This document shows positions 45,767 to 59,474 of a DNA stretch of 64,000 nt, piece by piece. Within the stretch, counting starts at the first letter, position 1. Each line of letters opens with the position of its first letter. This DNA comes from Synanceia verrucosa (lineage: Eukaryota; Chordata; Actinopteri; Perciformes; Synanceiidae). The DNA lies in the NCBI GenBank assembly GCA_029721515.1, contig CM056554.1, positions 24,429,488 through 24,493,487 of the forward strand. Direction: 5' to 3'. A model generated the notes under the pieces. The model was not told the DNA's origin. It saw only the letters and a program-made list of their open reading frames with translations, and did not search any database. Both the position numbers and the translations under genes were made by a program.

Positions 45767-45789
45767 GTTTCGCATTCACATTGTGAATC
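45767..45789. other. Satellite orientation switch (palindrome centre)
   Basis: Plus-orientation satellite (CATGATTTACGC) ends and minus-orientation satellite (CATTGTGAATCTACAGAAC) begins across a ~25-bp junction containing GAGGCATGTTTCGCATTCA. The two sides are at different monomer phases, so this is a rearrangement junction and not a perfect hairpin tip. Confidence 0.85.
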
Positions 45790-48700
45790 TACAGAACATA
45801 ACCAAAATTCATTATATCGTGTTGAAACATGTTTCCCCTCAATTCTAACAAGAATAAGCAATATTTTGTGGAAAAAAATGCTTCTGAATGAAGACTAGAG
45901 GTAAATCAGCTTTCCCATGCGTAAATCATGCTGAAACTGCCCCAAACGCCTTTTCTCGCACTGAAAAGCCCAAAAAGACACGAAAACAGATACATTTTAA
46001 ATCTACAGAACATAACCAAAACTCATTATGACGTGTTGAAACATGATGTTTCCCCTCAATTCTAACAAGAACATGCAATATTTTGTGGAAGAACTGCTTC
46101 AAATTGAAGAACACAGGTATTTCAGCTTTCCCATGCTTAAATCATCCTGAAAATGCCCCAAACGCTTTTTCTCGCCTTGAAAAGCCCAAAAAGACACAGA
46201 AAACAGATACATTGTGAATCTACAGAACATAACCAAAACTCATTATATCGTGTTGAAACATCATGTTTCGACCCAATTCTAACAGGATCAAGCAATATTT
46301 TGTAGAAAAAATTCTTCTGAATGGACAATAGAGGTAAATCAGCTTTCCCATGCTTCAATCATCCTGAAACTGCCCCAAACGCCTTTTCTCGCCTTGAAAA
46401 GCCCAAAAAGATACGGAAAACAGATACATTTTGAATCTACAGAACATAACCAAAACTCATTATATCGTGTTGAAACATCATGTTTCGACTCAATTCTAAC
46501 AAGAATGAGCAATATTTTGTGGAAAAATTGCTTCAAATTGAAGAAAACAGGTAAATCAGCTTTCCCATGCGAAAATCATCCTGAAACTGTCCCATACGCC
46601 TTTTCTCGCCTTGAAAAGCCCAAAAAGACACAGAAAACATATACATTGTCACTCTACAGAACATAACCAAAACTCATTATATTGTGTCGAAACATAATGT
46701 TTCTCCTCAATTCTAACAAGAACAAGCAATATTTTGTGGAAGAATTGCTTCGAAATTGAAGAACACAGGTTTTTCAGCTTTCCCATGCGTAAATCATGCT
46801 GAAACAGCCCTAAACGCCTTTTCTAGCCTTGAAAAGCCCAAAAAGACACAGAAAACAGATACATTGTGAATCGACAGAACATAACCAAAACTCATTATAT
46901 CTTGCTGAAACATGAATTTTCTACTCAATTCTAACAAGAACAAGCAATATTTTGTGGAAGAATTGCTTCAAATTGAAGAACACAGGTTTTTCAGCTTTCC
47001 CATGCTTAAATCATCCTGAAACTGCCCCAAACGCCTTTTCTCGCCCTGAAAAGCCCAAAAAGACACAGAAAACAGATACATTGTGACTCTACAGAACATA
47101 ACCAAAACTCTTTATATCGTGTTGAAACATGATGTTTCTCCTCAATTCTAACAAGAACAAGCAATATTTTGTGGAAGAATTGCTTCAAATTGAAGAACAC
47201 AGGTATTTCAGCTTTCCCATGCTTAAATCATCCTGAAACTGCCCCAAACGCCTTTTCTCGCCTTGAAAAGCTCAAAAAGACACAGAAAAGAGATACATTG
47301 TGAATCTACATAACATAACCAAAACTCATTATATCAAGAACAAGCAATATTTCGAAGAAAAAAATGCTTCTGAATGGACAATAGAGGTACATCAGCTTTC
47401 CCATGCTTAAATCATGCTGAAACTGCCCCAAACGCCTTTTGTCGCCCTGAAAAGCCCAAAAAGACATAGAAAACAGAAACATTGTGAATCTACAGAACAT
47501 AACTAAAACTCATTATATTGTGTCGAAACATGATGTTTCTCCTCAATTCTAACAAGACTAAGCAATATTTTGTGGAAAAAAATGCTTCTGAATGAAGACT
47601 AGAGGTAAATAAGCCTTCCCATGCGTAAATCATGCTGAAACTGCCCCAAACGCCTTTTCTCGCCCTGAAAAGCCCAAAAAGACACAGAAAACAGATACAT
47701 TGTGAATCGACAGAACATAACCAAAACTCATTATATCTTGCTGAAACATGAATTTTCTACTCAATTCTAACAAGAACAAGCAATATTTTGTGGAAGAATT
47801 GCTTCAAATTGAAGAACACAGGTTTTTCAGCTTTCCCATGCGTAAATCATGCTGAAACTGCCCCAAACGCCTTTTCTCGCCTTGAAAAGCCCAAAAAGAC
47901 ACAGAAAACATATACATTGTCACTCTACAGAACATAACCAAAACTCATTATATCGTGTCGAAACATAATGTTTCTCCTCAATTCTAACAAGAACAAGCAA
48001 TATTTTGTGGAAGAATTGCTTCGAAATTGAAGAATACAGGTTTTTCAGCTTTCCCATGCTTAAATCATCCTGAAAATGCCCCAAACGCATTTTCTCGCCT
48101 TGAAAAGCCCAAAAAGACACAGAAAACAGATACATTGTGTATCTACAGAACATAACCAAAACTCATTATATCGTGTTGAAACATCATGTTTTGACTCAAT
48201 TCTAACAAGAATAAGCAATATTTTGTGGAAAAAATGCTTCTGAATGAAGACTAGAGGTAAATAAGCTTTCCCATGCGTAAATCATCCTGAAACTGCCCCA
48301 AACGCCTTTTCTCGCCTGAAAAGCCCAAAAGACACAGAAAACAGATACATTGTGAATCTACAGAACACAGATACATTGTGAATCTACAGAACATAACCAA
48401 AACTCATTATATTGTGTCGAAACATGATGTTTCTCCTCAATTCTAACAAGAACAAGCAATATTTTGTGGAAGAATTGCTTCAAATTGAAGAACACAGGTT
48501 TTTCAGCTTTCCCATACTTAAATCATCCTGAAACTGCCCCAAACGCCTTTTCTCGCCCTGAAAAGCCCAAAAGACACAGAAAACAGATACATTGTGAATC
48601 TACAGAACATAACCAAAACTCATTATATCATGTTGAAACATCATGTTTCGACTTAATTCTAACAAGATCAAGCAATATTTCGAAGAAAAAAATGCTTCTG

Positions 48701-51700
48701 AATGGACAATAGAGGTAAATCAGCTTTCCCATGCGTAAATCAGGCTGAAACTGCCCCAAACGCCTTTTTCTCGCCTGAAAAGCCCAAAAGACATAGAAAA
48801 CATATACATTGTGAATCTACAGAACATAACCAAAACTCATTATATCGTGTTGAAACATCATGTTTTGACTCAATTCTAACAAGAACAAGCAATATTTTGT
48901 GGAAAAAATGCTTCTGAATGAAGACTAGAGGTAAATAAGCTTTCCCATGCGTAAATCATCCTGAAACTGCCCCAAACGCCTTTTTCTCGCCCTGAAAAGC
49001 CCAAAAAGACACAGAAAACAGATACATTGTGAATCTACAGAACACAAATACATTGTGAATCTACAGAACATAACCAAAACTCATTATATTGTGTCGAAAC
49101 ATGATGTTTCTCCTCAATTCTAACAAGAACAAGCAATATTTTGTGGAAGAATTGCTTCAAATTGAAGAACACAGGTTTTTCAGCTTTCCCATACTTAAAT
49201 CATCCTGAAACTGCCCCAAACGCCTTTTCTCGCCTTGAAAAGCCCAAAAAGACACAGAAAACAGATACATTGTGAATCTACAGAACATAACCAAAACTCA
49301 TTATATCATGTTGAAACATCATGTTTCGACTTAATTCTAACAAGATCAAGCAATATTTCGAAGAAAAAAATGCTTCTGAATGGACAATAGAGGTAAATCA
49401 GCTTTCCCATGCGTAAATCAGGCTGAAACTGCCCCAAACGCCTTTTCTCGCCCTGAAAAGCCCAAAAAGACATAGAAAACAGATACATTGTGAATCTACA
49501 GAACATAACCAAAACTCATTATAACGTGTTGAAACATGATGTTTCTCCTCAATTCTAACAAGAACAAGCAATATTTTGTGGAAGAACTGCTTCAAATTGA
49601 AGAACACAGGTTTTTCAGCTTTCCCATGCGTAAATCATGCTGAAACTGCCCCAAACGCCTTTTCTCGCCTTGAAAAGCCCAAAAAGACACAGAAAACAGA
49701 TACATTGTGAATCTACAGAACATAACCAAAACTCATTATATCATGTTGAAACATCATGTTTCGACTTAATTCTAACAAGATCAAGCAATATTTCGAAGAA
49801 AAAAATGCTTCTGAATGGACAATAGAGGTAAATCAGCTTTCCCATGCGTAAATCAGGCTGAAACTGCCCCAAACGCCTTTTCTCGCCCTGAAAAGCCCAA
49901 AAAGACATAGAAAACAGATACATTGTGAATCTACAGAACATAACCAAAACTCATTATATCGTGTTGAAACATCATGTTTTGACTCAATTCTAACAAGAAT
50001 AAGCAATATTTTGTGGAAAAAATGCTTCTGAATGAAGACTAGAGGTAAATAAGCTTTCCCATGCGTAAATCATCCTGAAACTGCCCCAAACGCCTTTTCT
50101 CGCCTTGAAAAGCCCAAAAAGACACAGAAAACAGATACATTGTGAATCTACAGAACACAGATACATTGTGAATCTACAGAACATAACCAAAACTCATTAT
50201 AACGTGTTGAAACATGATGTTTCCCCTCAATTCTAACAAGAACAAGCAATATTTTGTGGAAGAATTGCTTCAAATTGAAGAACACAGGTTTTTCAGCTTT
50301 CCCATGCTTAAATCATGCTGAAACTGCCCCAAACGCCTTTTCTCGCCTTGAAAAGCCCAAAAAGACACAGAAAACAGATACATTGTGAATCTACAGAACA
50401 TAACCAAAACTCATTATATCATGTTGAAACATCATGTTTCGACTTAATTCTAACAAGATCAAGCAATATTTCGAAGAAAAAAATGCTTCTGAATGGACAA
50501 TAGAGGTAAATCAGCTTTCCCATGCGTAAATCAGGCTGAAACTGCCCCAAACGCCTTTTCTCGCCATGAAAAGCCCAAAAAGACATAGAAAACAGATACA
50601 TTGTGAATCTACAGAACATAACCAAAACTCATTATATCGTGTTGAAACATCATGTTTTGACTCAATTCTAACAAGAACAAGCAATATTTTGTGGAAGAAT
50701 TGCTTCGAAATTGAAGAATACAGGTTTTTCAGCTTTCCCATGCTTAAATCATCCTGAAAATGCCCCAAACGCATTTTCTCGCCTTGAAAAGCCCAAAAAG
50801 ACACAGAAAACAGATACATTGTGTATCTACAGAACATAACCAAAACTCATTATATCGTGTTGAAACATCATGTTTTGACTCAATTCTAACAAGAATAAGC
50901 AATATTTTGTGGAAAAAATGCTTCTGAATGAAGACTAGAGGTAAATAAGCTTTCCCATGCGTAAATCATCCTGAAACTGCCCCAAACGCCTTTTCTCGCC
51001 CTGAAAAGCCCAAAAAGACACAGAAAACAGATACATTGTGAATCTACAGAACACAGATACATTGTGAATCTACAGAACATAACCAAAACTCATTATATTG
51101 TGTCGAAACATGATGTTTCTCCTCAATTCTAACAAGAACAAGCAATATTTTGTGGAAGAATTGCTTCAAATTGAAGAACACAGGTTTTTCAGCTTTCCCA
51201 TACTTAAATCATCCTGAAACTGCCCCAAACGCCTTTTCTCGCCTTGAAAAGCCCAAAAAGACACAGAAAACAGATACATTGTGAATCTACAGAACATAAC
51301 CAAAACTCATTATATCATGTTGAAACATCATGTTTCGACTTAATTCTAACAAGATCAAGCAATATTTCGAAGAAAAAAATGCTTCTGAATGGACAATAGA
51401 GGTAAATCAGCTTTCCCATGCGTAAATCAGGCTGAAACTGCCCCAAACGCCTTTTCTCGCCCTGAAAAGCCCAAAAAGACATAGAAAACAGATACATTAT
51501 GAATCTACAGAACATAACCAAAACTCATTATAACGTGTTGAAACATGATGTTTCTCCTCAATTCTAACAAGAACAAGCAATATTTTGTGGAAGAACTGCT
51601 TCAAATTGAAGAACACAGGTTTTTCAGCTTTCCCATGCGTAAATCATGCTGAAACTGCCCCAAACGCCTTTTCTCGCCTTGAAAAGCCCAAAAAGACACA

Positions 51701-54700
51701 GAAAACATATACATTGTCACTCTACAGAACATAACCAAAACTCATTATATCGTGTCGAAACATAATGTTTCTCCTCAAGTCTAACAAGAACAAGCAATAT
51801 TTTGTGGAAGAATTGCTTCGAAATTGAAGAATACAGGTTTTTCAGCTTTCCCATGCTTAAATCATCCTGAAAATGCCCCAAACGCATTTTCTCGCCTTGA
51901 AAAGCCCAAAAAGACACAGAAAACAGATACATTGTGTATCTACAGAACATAACCAAAACTCATTATATCGTGTTGAAACATGATGTTTTGACTCAATTCC
52001 ACCAAGAACAGGCAATATTTTGTGGAAGAACTGCTTCAAATTGAAGAACACAGGTTTTTCAGCTTTCCCATGCTTAAATCATCCTGAAACTGCCCCAAAC
52101 GCCTTTTATCGCCTTAAAAAGCCCAAAAAGACACAGGAAACATATACATTGTCACTCTACAAAACATAACCAAAACTCATTATATCGTGTCGAAACATGA
52201 TGTTTCTCCTCAATTCTAACAAGATCAAGCAATATTTTGTGGAAAAAATTCTTCTGAATGGACAATAGAGGTAAATCAGCCTTCCCATGCGTAAATCATG
52301 CTGAAACTGCCCCAAACGCCGTTTCTCGCCTTGAAAAGCCCAAAAAGACAAAGAAAACAGACACACTGTGAATCTACATAACATAACCAAAACTCATTAT
52401 ATCAAGAACAAGCAATATTTCGAAGAAAAAAATGCTTCTGAATGGACAATAGAGGTAAATCAGCTTTCCCATGCGTAAATCAGGCTGAAACTGCCCCAAA
52501 CGCCTTTTCTCGCCCTGAAAAGCCCAAAAAGACACAGAAAACAGATACATTGTGAATCTACAGAACATAACCAAAACTCATTATAACGTGTTGAAACATG
52601 ATGTTTGCCCTCAATTCTAACAAGAACAAGCAATATTTTGTGGAAGAACTGCTTCAAATTGAAGAACACAGGTATTATAGATTTCCCATGCTTATATCCT
52701 CCTGAAAATGCCGCAAACGCCGTTTCTCGCCTTGAAAAGCCCAAAAAGACACAGAAAACAGATACATTGTGAATCTACAGAACATAACCAAAACTCATTA
52801 TATCGTGTTGAAACATCATGTTTTGACTCAATTCCAACAAGAATCAGCAATATTTTGTGGAAAAAAATGCTTCTGAATGAAGACTAGAGGTAACTAAGCT
52901 TTCCCATGCGTAAATCATGCTGAAACTGCCCCAAACGCCTTTTCTCGCCCTGAAAAGCCCCAAAAGACACAGAAAACAGATACATTGTGAATCTACAGAA
53001 CATAACCAAAACTCATTATATCGTGTAGAAACATGAATTTTCTACTCAATTCTAACAAGAACAAGCAATATTTCGAAGAAAAAAATGCTTCTGAATGGAC
53101 AATAGAGGTAAATCAGCTTTCCCATGCGTAAATCAGGCTGAAACTGCCCCAAACGCCTTTTCTCGCCTTGAAAAGCCCAAAAAGACACAGAAAACAGATA
53201 CATTGTGAATCTACAGAACACAGATACATTGTGAATCTACAGAACATAACCAAATCTCATTATATCGTGTTGACACATCATGTTTTGACTCAATTCTAAC
53301 AAGAATCAGCAATATTTTGTGGAAAAAAAATGCTTCTGAATGAAGACTAGAGGTAAATCAACTTCCCCATGCGTAAATCATCCTGAAACTGCCCCAAACG
53401 CCTTTTCTCGCCTTGAAAAGCCCAAAAAGACACAGAAAACATATACATTGTCACTCTACAGAACATAACCAAAACTCATTATATTGTGTCGAAACATGAT
53501 GTTTCTCCTCAATTCTAACAAGAACAAGCAATATTTTGTGGAAGAACTGCTTCAAATTGAAGAACACAGGTTTTTCAGCTTTCCCATGCGTAAATCATGC
53601 TGAAACTGCCCCAAACGCCTTTTCTCGCCTTGAAAAGCCCAAAAAGACACAGAAAACAGATACATTGTGAATCTACAGAACATAACCAAAACTCATTATA
53701 TCAAGAACAAGCAATATTTCGAAGAAAAAAAATGCTTCTGAATGGACAATAGAGGTAAATCAGCTTTCCCATGCGTAAATCAGGCTGAAACTGCCCCAAA
53801 CGCCTTTTCTCGCCCTGAAAAGCCCAAAAAGACATAGAAAACAGATACATTGTGAATCTACAGAACATAACCAAAACTCATTATATCGTGTTGAAACATC
53901 ATGTTTTGACTCAATTCTAACAAGAACAAGCAATATTTCGAAGAAAAAAATGCTTCTGAATGGACAATAGAGGTAAATCAGCTTTCCCATGCGTAAATCA
54001 GGCTGAAACTGCCCCAAACGCCTTTTCTCGCCCTGAAAAGCCCAAAAAGACATAGAAAACAGATACATTGTGAATCTACAGAACATAACCAAAACTCATT
54101 ATATCGTGTTGAAACATCATGTTTTGACTCAATTCTAACAAGAACAAGCAATATTTTGTGGAAGAATTGCTTCGAAATTGAAGAATACAGGTTTTTCAGC
54201 TTTCCCATGCTTAAATCATCCTGAAAAGGCCCCAAACGCATTTTCTCGCCTTGAAAAGCCCAAAAAGACACAGAAAACAGATACATTGTGTATCTACAGA
54301 ACATAACCAAAACTCATTATATCGTGTTGAAACATCATGTTTTGACTCAATTCTAACAAGAATAAGCAATATTTTGTGGAAAAAATGCTTCTGAATGAAG
54401 ACTAGAGGTAAATAAGCTTTCCCATGCGTAAATCATCCTGAAACTGCCCCAAACGCCTTTTCTCGCCCTGAAAAGCCCAAAAAGACACAGAAAACAGATA
54501 CATTGTGAATCTACAGAACACAGATACATTGTGAATCTACAGAACATAACCAAAACTCATTATATTGTGTCGAAACATGATGTTTCTCCTCAATTCTAAC
54601 AAGAACAAGCAATATTTTGTGGAAGAATTGCTTCAAATTGAAGAACACAGGTTTTTCAGCTTTCCCATACTTAAATCATCCTGAAACTGCCCCAAACGCC

Positions 54701-57490
54701 TTTTCTCGCCTTGAAAAGCCCAAAAAGACACAGAAAACAGATACATTGTGAATCTACAGAACATAACCAAAACTCATTATATCATGTTGAAACATCATGT
54801 TTCGACTTAATTCTAACAAGATCAAGCAATATTTCGAAGAAAAAAATGCTTCTGAATGGACAATAGAGGTAAATCAGCTTTCCCATGCGTAAATCAGGCT
54901 GAAACTGCCCCAAACGCCTTTTCTCGCCCTGAAAAGCCCAAAAAGACATAGAAAACAGATACATTGTGAATCTACAGAACATAACCAAAACTCATTATAA
55001 CGTGTTGAAACATGATGTTTCTCCTCAATTCTAACAAGAACAAGCAATATTTTGTGGAAGAACTGCTTCAAATTGAAGAACACAGGTTTTTCAGCTTTCC
55101 CATGCGTAAATCATGCTGAAACTGCCCCAAACGCCTTTTCTCGCCTTGAAAAGCCCAAAAAGACACAGAAAACATATACATTGTCACTCTACAGAACATA
55201 ACCAAAACTCATTATATCGTGTCGAAACATAATGTTTCTCCTCAAGTCTAACAAGAACAAGCAATATTTTGTGGAAGAATTGCTTCGAAATTGAAGAATA
55301 CAGGTTTTTCAGCTTTCCCATGCTTAAATCATCCTGAAAATGCCCCAAACGCATTTTCTCGCCTTGAAAAGCCCAAAAAGACAAAGAAAACAGACACACT
55401 GTGAATCTACATAACATAACCAAAACTCATTATATCAAGAACAAGCAATATTTCGAAGAAAAAAATGCTTCTGAATGGACAATAGAGGTAAATCAGCTTT
55501 CCCATGCGTAAATCAGGCTGAAACTGCCCCAAACGCCTTTTCTCGCCCTGAAAAGCCCAAAAAGACACAGAAAACAGATACATTGTGAATCTACAGAACA
55601 TAACCAAAACTCATTATAACGTGTTGAAACATGATGTTTGCCCTCAATTCTAACAAGAACAAGCAATATTTTGTGGAAGAACTGCTTCAAATTGAAGAAC
55701 ACAGGTATTATAGATTTCCCATGCTTATATCCTCCTGAATATGCCATAAACGCCGTTTCTCGCCTTGAAAAGCCCAAAAAGACACAGAAAACAGATACAT
55801 TGTGAATCTACAGAACATAACCAAAACTCATTATATCGTGTTGAAACATCATGTTTTGACTCAATTCCAACAAGAATCAGCAATATTTTGTGGAAAAAAA
55901 TGCTTCTGAATGAAGACTAGAGGTAACTAAGCTTTCCCATGCGTAAATCATGCTGAAACTGCCCCAAACGCCTTTTCTCGCCCTGAAAAGCCCCAAAAGA
56001 CACAGAAAACAGATACATTGTGAATCTACAGAACATAACCAAAACTCATTATATCGTGTAGAAACATGAATTTTCTACTCAATTCTAACAAGAACAAGCA
56101 ATATTTCGAAGAAAAAAATGCTTCTGAATGGACAATAGAGGTAAATCAGCTTTCCCATGCGTAAATCAGGCTGAAACTGCCCCAAACGCCTTTTCTCGCC
56201 TTGAAAAGCCCAAAAAGACACAGAAAACAGATACATTGTGAATCTACAGAACACAGATACATTGTGAATCTACAGAACATAACCAAATCTCATTATATCG
56301 TGTTGACACATCATGTTTTGACTCAATTCTAACAAGAATCAGCAATATTTTGTGGAAAAAAATGCTTCTGAATGAAGACTAGAGGTAAATCAACTTTCCC
56401 ATGCGTAAATCATCCTGAAACTGCCCCAAACGCCTTTTCTCGCCTTGAAAAGCCCAAAAAGACACAGAAAACATATACATTGTCACTCTACAGAACATAA
56501 CCAAAACTCATTATATTGTGTCGAAACATGATGTTTCTCCTCAATTCTAACAAGAACAAGCAATATTTTGTGGATGAATTGCTTCGAAATTGAAGAACAC
56601 AGGTTTTTCAGCTTTCCCATGCGTAAATCATGTTGAAACTGCCCCAAACGCCTTTTCTCGCCTTGAAAAGCCCAAAAAGACAAAGAAAACAGACACATTG
56701 TGAATCTACAGAACATAACCAAAACTCATTATATCAAGAACAAGCAATATTTCGAAGAAAAAAAATGCTTCTGAATGGACAATAGAGGTAAATCAGCTTT
56801 CCCATGCGTAAATCAGGCTGAAACTGCCCCAAACGCCTTTTCTCGCCCTGAAAAGCCCCAAAAGACACAGAAAACAGATACATTTTGCATCTACAGAACA
56901 TAACCAAAACTCATTATATCGTGTAGAAACATGAATTTTCTACTCAATTCTAACAAGAACAAGCAATATTTCGAAGAAAAAAATGCTTCTGAATGGACAA
57001 TAGAGGTACATCAGCTTTCCCATGCTTAAATCATCCTGAAAGTGCCCCAAACGCCTTTTCTCGCCCTGAAAAGCCCAAAAGACACAGAAAACAGATACAT
57101 TGTGAATCTACAGAACATAACCAAAACTCATTATATCGTGTTGAAACATCATGTTTCGAGTCAGTTCTAACAAGATCAAGCAATATTTTGTAGAAAAATG
57201 CTTCTGAATGGACAATAGAGGTAAATCAGCTTTCCCATGCGTAAATCAGGCTGAAACTGCCCCAAACGCCTTTTCTCGCCTTGAAAAGCCCCAAAACACA
57301 CAGAAAACAGACACATTGTGAATCTACAGAACATAACTAAAACTCATTATATCGTGTTGAAACATCATGTTTCGAGTCAGTTCTAACAAGATCAAGCAAT
57401 ATTTTGTAGAAAAATGCTTCTGAATGGACAATAGAGGTAAATCAGCTTTCCCATGCGTAAATCAGGCTGAAACTGCCCCAAACGCCTTTT
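45790..57490 (-). repeat. 217-bp satellite array, minus orientation (about 54 monomers)
   Basis: Same monomer as 37687-45766 on the other strand. Many monomers carry a 26-bp tandem duplication of CAGATACATTGTGAATCT plus ACAGAACA (near 48345, 49020, 50140, 51035, 53195, 54495 and 56230). Blocks recur at shifts of 3467 bp (50.8-51.96 to 54.3-55.4 kb) and 3033 bp (52.4-53.7 to 55.4-56.8 kb), so the right part is a recent duplicate that lost two monomers. A third linker variant with GCAATATTTCGAAGAAAAAA is frequent only on this side. Confidence 0.95.
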
Positions 57491-57621
57491 CGCTCGGGCG
57501 CACAGCCGAGTGCGGGGAGTCGTCATTTTATTGGTTTTATTTATTGCATTGGTTTTATTTATTGCATTTATTTGAAGGTGTTCAAAATTGGAGCTAGGTC
57601 GTGTTTGTCAAGAAGGTAAGA

Positions 57622-58819
57622 ATGGCTGAGCTAGCGGAGTTTTTTGAGAATCCATCGGACAATTTTTTGGATAAATGTACAAAAGAACAACTACTTAAAA
57701 TCACGGACCACTATAAATTTGAGATACCTGATAAAAGATTAAAAGAAACCGTGAAGTCTATTTTGAAAGCCAATTGATATGTTACCTGTTGCCACGGAGT
57801 CTCTGGTTAAGGAGCAAGCTTCTGCTGTCCATTTACCTCCGTCGTTTACAACAAACAGTGCTTTGACATTTGACCAGCAAAAGGAACTACTTTTACTCCA
57901 ACTTGAACATGATAAAATAAAACATAATGCAAATATTGCAAAGGAATTAGAAATGGAGAAAATGCGTCGTCAAACAGAACATGCCAAGTTGTCTTTGGAG
58001 CAGGCCAAATTAGAGTTGCTAAAATCAGGGAATGTGCCAGGAGGTAGTATTGGATTCGACATTGGAAGTCCTTTGTTACCTGCGCGGGCTCAAGATAGTT
58101 TTGATGTGCTCGGTAATCTTAGATTTTTGCCGAAGTTTAATGAGAGAGAGCCAGAAAACGTTTTCATATTGTTCGAGCGCATAGCTGATGCCCGGAATTG
58201 GCCGGACTCTGCTCGCGTTTTGATGCTTCAATGCGTATTGACGGGTAAAGCGCAAGAGGCATATTCTTCACTGCCTGTTTCCCAATGTAACGATTATGAG
58301 GGTGTGAAGTCAGCAGTATTAAAAGCATATGAATTGGTTCCCGAGGCGTATAGGCAACGATTTAGATCATGGAAAAAAAGTGAGAAACAAACACATTTGG
58401 AATATGCACGGGATTTGAACGCACACTTTCAACGCTGGTGTATAGCTTTGCAAGTGGATACTTATGACAAGCTCGCAGATTTGGTGGTTTTAGAACAATT
58501 TAAGAACTCAGTCCCTGAAGTGATTGCTACTTATGTTAATGATCACAAGGTAACTACTGCTATGGCTGCTGCTGAGCTTGCGGATGATTATGTGTTGACA
58601 CATAAGTGTAGTTTTGGCACACGTTATATTGATGGGCAGGACACCAACATGAGTGGGGCTAGTTTGTTTCAAAAGATCGTAGTCTTCAGGTTCAGAATGC
58701 AGATAAAATTTGTAACTTTTGTCGTAAGAGAGGCCACTGGAAAGCAGACTGTTACGCTCTCAAAGCTAAAACTAAAAGTGGAGCAGTGGTTCAGCCGAAA
58801 GGTGCTTGCTCAGTTATGA
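57622..58819 (+). pseudogene. Gmr1-like gag with SCAN-like capsid domain, right copy
   Basis: The native start MAELAEFFENPSDNF (57622) runs 51 codons to a TGA at about 57774, caused by a ~10-bp deletion. The frame 57779-58819 then continues for 346 codons. In that frame are a coiled coil (residues 32-85) and capsid (about 110-275), including AYELVPEAYRQRFR and KLADLVVLEQFKNSVPE (residues 184-250), which resemble the SCAN domain of vertebrate zinc-finger proteins. The CCHC zinc knuckle CNFCRKRGHWKADC (58711-58752) is in another frame, after a shift near 58665 that the left copy shares. SCAN-type domains mediate dimerisation; in capsid the equivalent part forms particle contacts. Confidence 0.8.
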
Positions 58820-58843
58820 CGATGCCTGCAATTCCTCTCTTAA

Positions 58844-59299
58844 GTGATGCATGCACTTCCTCTCTTAAGTGCTGCAAGTATAGAGGTGGATACGGAGTTA
58901 GAGCAACTTGAAGTCTTTTTGCCTTTTATGTCAGATGGATTTGTTTCTCTGACAGGAAGCACTGAGATAGTGCCGGTAAAAATACTGCTCGCTGTTGGCT
59001 CGTTTATACATGCATCTGTATTGACTTTTTCTCCAGAAAGTGATACGGGTAGTTGTCTTCCTGTATTGTGTATGGGCATGAAAGTGCTAAATGTACCACT
59101 GCATAAAATCAAGCTATATTCTGATTTGTATACGGGAGAAATGGAGGTTGGTGTGCGCCCGGCGTTGCCAATTAAGGGCATTACGCTCATACTGGGTAAT
59201 GGAGTGGCAGGTAGTCATGTGTGGGCTAATAGTCAGACACCACCTCCTGTTTCCTCGGTGCCGTTAATCGATAGTCAATCAAATGAGACTGAGATATAA
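58844..59299 (+). pseudogene. Gmr1-like protease region, right copy
   Basis: Same region as 35826-36473. At the active-site position it reads VPVKILLAVGSFI. About three residues, including the catalytic aspartate, are gone relative to the left copy. It follows a short tandem duplication of CTTCCTCTCTTAAGTG (58829-58870) that is also present in the left copy. It ends at a stop in NETEI, where the left copy continues. Catalytically dead. Confidence 0.65.
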
Positions 59300-59474
59300 T
59301 CGGTTCGGGTGGGTTTGCGGCGTGCGCAGTGACGCGTGCCATGACACCATCCACTAGTAACAAGCGGAGTGACGAAAACGGTGTGGGTAATATGGTAGAG
59401 CTGTCTGCGTTTTCGTTGGCCGATCTACCGCTTTCGATTTCCAGGGAGGACCCTGTAAGGGAGCAGCTGGCAAT

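Noticed and set aside
37687..57490. Many 60-110-codon open frames with similar peptides (FHKILLVLVRIE, YNEFWLCSVDSQ) that could look like a gene family
   Set aside because: They are the same satellite monomer read repeatedly. The 217-bp period shifts frame each monomer, they occur on both orientations, and none extends beyond two monomers.
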